The notes beneath the pieces are model-generated. The model ran no database searches, was not told the origin of the DNA, and was given only the letters and a program-made list of their open reading frames with translations. A program made the position numbers and the translations under genes. This document shows, one piece after another, positions 41,232 through 43,858 of a stretch of DNA of 43,858 nt (within the stretch, counting starts at the first letter, position 1; every line of letters starts with the position of its first letter). The DNA is from Deltaproteobacteria bacterium (GTDB lineage Bacteria; Desulfobacterota; BSN033; UBA1163), in contig VGRY01000031.1 of assembly GCA_016875195.1 (NCBI GenBank), forward strand, positions 1 to 43,858. The letters are read 5' to 3'.

Positions 41232-43766
41232 ATGAAATGCCCGAAGTGTCAGTTTGAAAATCCGGAAGCAAGGAAATTCTGTCGCGAATGTGGCATAAAA
41301 CTCCTCATAATTTGTCCTAAGTGCCATTGTGAAAATATTCCCGGAGATAAATTCTGCGGTGAGTGTGGCCACAACTTAACCATTCCCTCAAAGCCTATCC
41401 TAAAGGAACTCTCCTTTGATGAAAAGCTTGCAAAGATTCAAAAGTATCTTCCCGGAGGATTAACTGAGAAAATTCTATCTCAACGTGACAGGATTGAAGG
41501 CGAGCGAAAGCAGGTTACAGTGATGTTTTGTGACATGGAGGGGTATACCGGCCTTACCGAAAAGCTCGGTCCTGAGGAGGTTTACTCCCTGATGGATCAG
41601 GTCTATGAAATTCTCATCCAAAAGGTCCATGATTACGAAGGCATAGTCAATGAACTGACCGGTGATGGGATTATGGCTCTATTTGGAGCCCCCATTGCTC
41701 TTGAAGATGCCCCTCAACGAGCAATTCGATCCGCATTGGCAATCCATCGTGAAATAAATAGATTAAGCGAGCAACTTAAAACTGAAAAGAGAATACCATC
41801 CGTCAAAATGAGAATTGGTATCCATACAGGTCCAGTGGTAGTTGGCACTTTGGGTAATGATCTAAGAGTCGAGTTCAAGGCAGTTGGTGATACTGTGAAT
41901 TTAGCCTCTCGGATGGAGAGTCTCGCAGAACCAGGGACAACTTATGTGACTGAGGATACTTTCAGACTCACAGAAGGGTTCTTCAGGTTTGAAGCTCTTG
42001 GAGAGAGGCGGATTAAAGGCAAGGAAGAGCCGGTTAAAGTTTACCAGGTGATTGCTCCCAGCACGAGGAGAACAAGATTCGATGTCAGCGCGGAACGGGG
42101 TTTGACTCCTTTTGTTGGGAGGGAGCGTGAGCTTGAGCTTCTGTTGGATGGCTTCCAACGAGCCAAATCAGGCAAAGGTCAGGCCTTTTCCATTGTATCC
42201 GAAGCCGGTTGCGGTAAATCCAGGCTTTTGTATGAATTTAGGAAGGCAATAGTCAACGAAAATATAACTTTTTTGGAAGGGAAGTGTCTCTCTTATGGCA
42301 GGGGGGTTGCCTATCATCCAGTGATAGACATCCTGAAGTCAAACTTCGATATTCACGATGGAGAAGGAGATCAGGAAATAAGAGAAAAGGTCAAAAAGGG
42401 GTTGAGTTTAATAGGAGTCGATGATGCTTCTACTCTCCCGTATCTCCTTGAGCTTCTCTCGGTCAAAGATAGTGGTATTGATCAGATCTCCATGAGCCCT
42501 GAGGCGAAGAAAGATAGGATTAACGAGTCTATCAAGCGTCTTGTTCTTAGAGGTTCTGATATACGTCCTTTGATCATGGCATTTGAAGACCTGCACTGGA
42601 TGGATAAGAGTTCAGAGGATGTAGTAAAAAACCATTTGGAGAGCATCCCAGGGTCAAGGGTTTTATTAATATTCACCTACCGGCCTGAGTTTGTGCACAC
42701 CTGGGGCGCAAAATCCTATCACAATCAACTAACTCTCCACCGGCTTTCCAATCGAGAAAGCCTTGAGATGGTGACCCACATTTTAGGCAAAAGGGAGATT
42801 GAAAGAACTTTAGAGGAATTAATCCTTGAAAAGACAGAAGGTGTTCCATTTTTTATTGAAGAGTTTATAAAATCCCTTAAGGACCTAAAAATCATTGAGC
42901 AAAAAGAAAATGTATTCCAATTAACAAAAGATATCCATGAAGTCTCCATTCCCTCTACCATCCAGGATGTGATTATGGCAAGGGTTGATTCTCTGCCTGA
43001 TGGGGCAAAGGAAGTGCTTCAGACCGGGTCTGTCATAGAGAGGGAGTTCAGCTATCCATTGATAAACCGCATTATGGGCCTTCCAGAAAAAGAGTTGCTC
43101 TCTTGCCTTTATATCCTTAAAGATTCAGAACTTCTCTATGAGAGGGGCATATACCCTCAATCCAGTTATGTCTTTAAACACGCCCTGACCCGTGAGGTGG
43201 TTTATGACTCGATATTGGCCAAGAGAAAGAAAAAAGTTCATGAACAGATTGGAAGCGCCATCGAAGAACTGTATAAAGATGGTTTGAGTGAACATTACGA
43301 AGTTTTAGCCGAGCACTATTTCTTGAGTGAGAACTATTTGAAGTCAGCTGAGTATTCAAGGTTGGCGGGCAAGAAGGTTGAAAAGACAGCTTCGTTTAGC
43401 GATGCGATTCCCCACGCTAAGAAAAGAGTACAATGTCTTGAGCGATTGCCCCAGATCGTTGATGTGCAAAAACAGGTGATTGATGCAAGGGTGAGTCTTG
43501 GGCTTTACTTGGCTCAAATGATCTACAATGCTGACGCGAAAGCAGCCATTGACCCGATTATTGATTTGGCAAAAAAACACAATGATAAGAGGAGGCTCTG
43601 TCAGATATACACGATCCTCGGTGTATACTATTGTTTTGTGGAGGACAATTATATAGAAGCATTTAAAGCTTTGGAGAAAGGTCTGAAGATATCGGAGGAA
43701 ATAAATGACTTTATTACATCAGTTTTAGCAAGCTGTGGGCGACAATGGAGAGAGAGCCAAAAGTGA
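41232..43766 (+). CDS. Zinc-ribbon, class III cyclase, ATPase paralog, truncated
   Basis: An 844-residue paralog of the protein at 37088-40456. It keeps the double zinc ribbon (3-46), the cyclase domain (D101, D145, E141, K216, N223, R227) and the whole ATPase, with the same numbering. It loses about 280 residues of the TPR region. After LKISEEINDFITSVLAS the frame enters unrelated sequence and stops within nine codons. A GGAAGGAAAA site precedes the ATG. Cyclase and ATPase should still fold, but sensing may be impaired. Confidence 0.88.
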   Translation: MKCPKCQFENPEARKFCRECGIKLLIICPKCHCENIPGDKFCGECGHNLTIPSKPILKELSFDEKLAKIQKYLPGGLTEKILSQRDRIEGERKQVTVMFCDMEGYTGLTEKLGPEEVYSLMDQVYEILIQKVHDYEGIVNELTGDGIMALFGAPIALEDAPQRAIRSALAIHREINRLSEQLKTEKRIPSVKMRIGIHTGPVVVGTLGNDLRVEFKAVGDTVNLASRMESLAEPGTTYVTEDTFRLTEGFFRFEALGERRIKGKEEPVKVYQVIAPSTRRTRFDVSAERGLTPFVGRERELELLLDGFQRAKSGKGQAFSIVSEAGCGKSRLLYEFRKAIVNENITFLEGKCLSYGRGVAYHPVIDILKSNFDIHDGEGDQEIREKVKKGLSLIGVDDASTLPYLLELLSVKDSGIDQISMSPEAKKDRINESIKRLVLRGSDIRPLIMAFEDLHWMDKSSEDVVKNHLESIPGSRVLLIFTYRPEFVHTWGAKSYHNQLTLHRLSNRESLEMVTHILGKREIERTLEELILEKTEGVPFFIEEFIKSLKDLKIIEQKENVFQLTKDIHEVSIPSTIQDVIMARVDSLPDGAKEVLQTGSVIEREFSYPLINRIMGLPEKELLSCLYILKDSELLYERGIYPQSSYVFKHALTREVVYDSILAKRKKKVHEQIGSAIEELYKDGLSEHYEVLAEHYFLSENYLKSAEYSRLAGKKVEKTASFSDAIPHAKKRVQCLERLPQIVDVQKQVIDARVSLGLYLAQMIYNADAKAAIDPIIDLAKKHNDKRRLCQIYTILGVYYCFVEDNYIEAFKALEKGLKISEEINDFITSVLASCGRQWRESQK

Positions 43767-43858
43767 CAGGGGTGGTTCCCTGTAAAATGAGATGAGAATG
43801 TAGGACTCCATCGGGAGCGATCTTGGTAATAGGCGGATTGCTCCTAAGCATTTTGTTT
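43733..43858. mobile_element. Possible insertion-element end
   Basis: From about 43733 homology to the first paralog stops abruptly. The new sequence contains a CAGGG/CCCTG dyad in the 43790s region and a GGAGCGATC/GATTGCTCC dyad (43814-43822, 43836-43844), similar in style to the multi-repeat ends of IS21-like elements. No transposase is within the window, so this is tentative. Confidence 0.35.

Noticed and set aside
41113-41271. Longer start for the third PIN antitoxin
   Set aside because: It would span the divergent promoter and the start of the cyclase; GGAGGTGGG serves 41112.

Overview
The window looks like chromosome of an anaerobic bacterium. The best guess is a Desulfobacterota/deltaproteobacterial or similar uncultured lineage. 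The grounds are two tripartite TRAP carboxylate transporters, a ferredoxin-dependent 2-oxoacid oxidoreductase, class III nucleotide cyclases with STAND-type ATPase and TPR regions, many toxin-antitoxin (TA) pairs, and several families of short intergenic repeats. Taxonomy cannot be settled from this sequence alone. No rRNA, tRNA, CRISPR array or complete transposase gene was seen.

Layout. (1) 502-5535, minus strand: an IclR regulator heads an operon with a TRAP transporter (DctP, DctQ, DctM) and an FAD oxidoreductase, probably for uptake and oxidation of an organic acid. (2) 5676-8994: an accessory island holding a decayed higB with intact higA, a RelB/RelE-like pair, a ribbon-helix-helix/PIN pair and a nucleotidyltransferase (MNT-like) pair, mixed with short repeats. 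One 36-bp repeat matches the 3' end of the next gene. (3) 9011-14453, minus strand: an XRE-cupin regulator, then the gamma, fused GltD-like/delta, alpha and beta subunits of a 2-oxoacid:ferredoxin oxidoreductase. (4) 14608-21613, minus strand: a GntR/FadR-type regulator, an opine-dehydrogenase-family enzyme, an N-acyl-D-amino-acid deacylase and a second TRAP transporter, which together suggest catabolism of opine-like or N-acylated amino acids. (5) 21754-25072, plus strand: panE, panB, a lone AsnC/Lrp-type sensor domain, a 30-residue bS22/COX24-like basic protein and a site-2 protease. (6) 25157-33958, plus strand: a BMP-type ABC importer joined to AllH (DUF2877), AllG (DUF1116), FdrA and a tiny FdrA-domain protein. 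This predicts import and carbamoyl-transfer breakdown of a ureide or nucleoside-like compound. (7) 34110-43766: an AbrB/PIN pair, a lone cNMP-binding protein, a cyclase-alpha/beta-hydrolase fusion and two long paralogous zinc-ribbon-cyclase-ATPase-TPR proteins, with one more PIN pair between the paralogs. The second paralog is cut short at an abrupt junction near the end of the window.

The points most worth pursuing are the transporter-AllH-AllG-FdrA operon, the cyclases whose purine-contact positions carry an acid/base pair reversed from the adenylyl cyclase pattern, the opine/N-acyl-amino-acid operon with a clear FadR-like operator, and the repeat families that have inserted at gene ends. 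One repeat supplies the C-terminal tail of the oxidoreductase gamma subunit.
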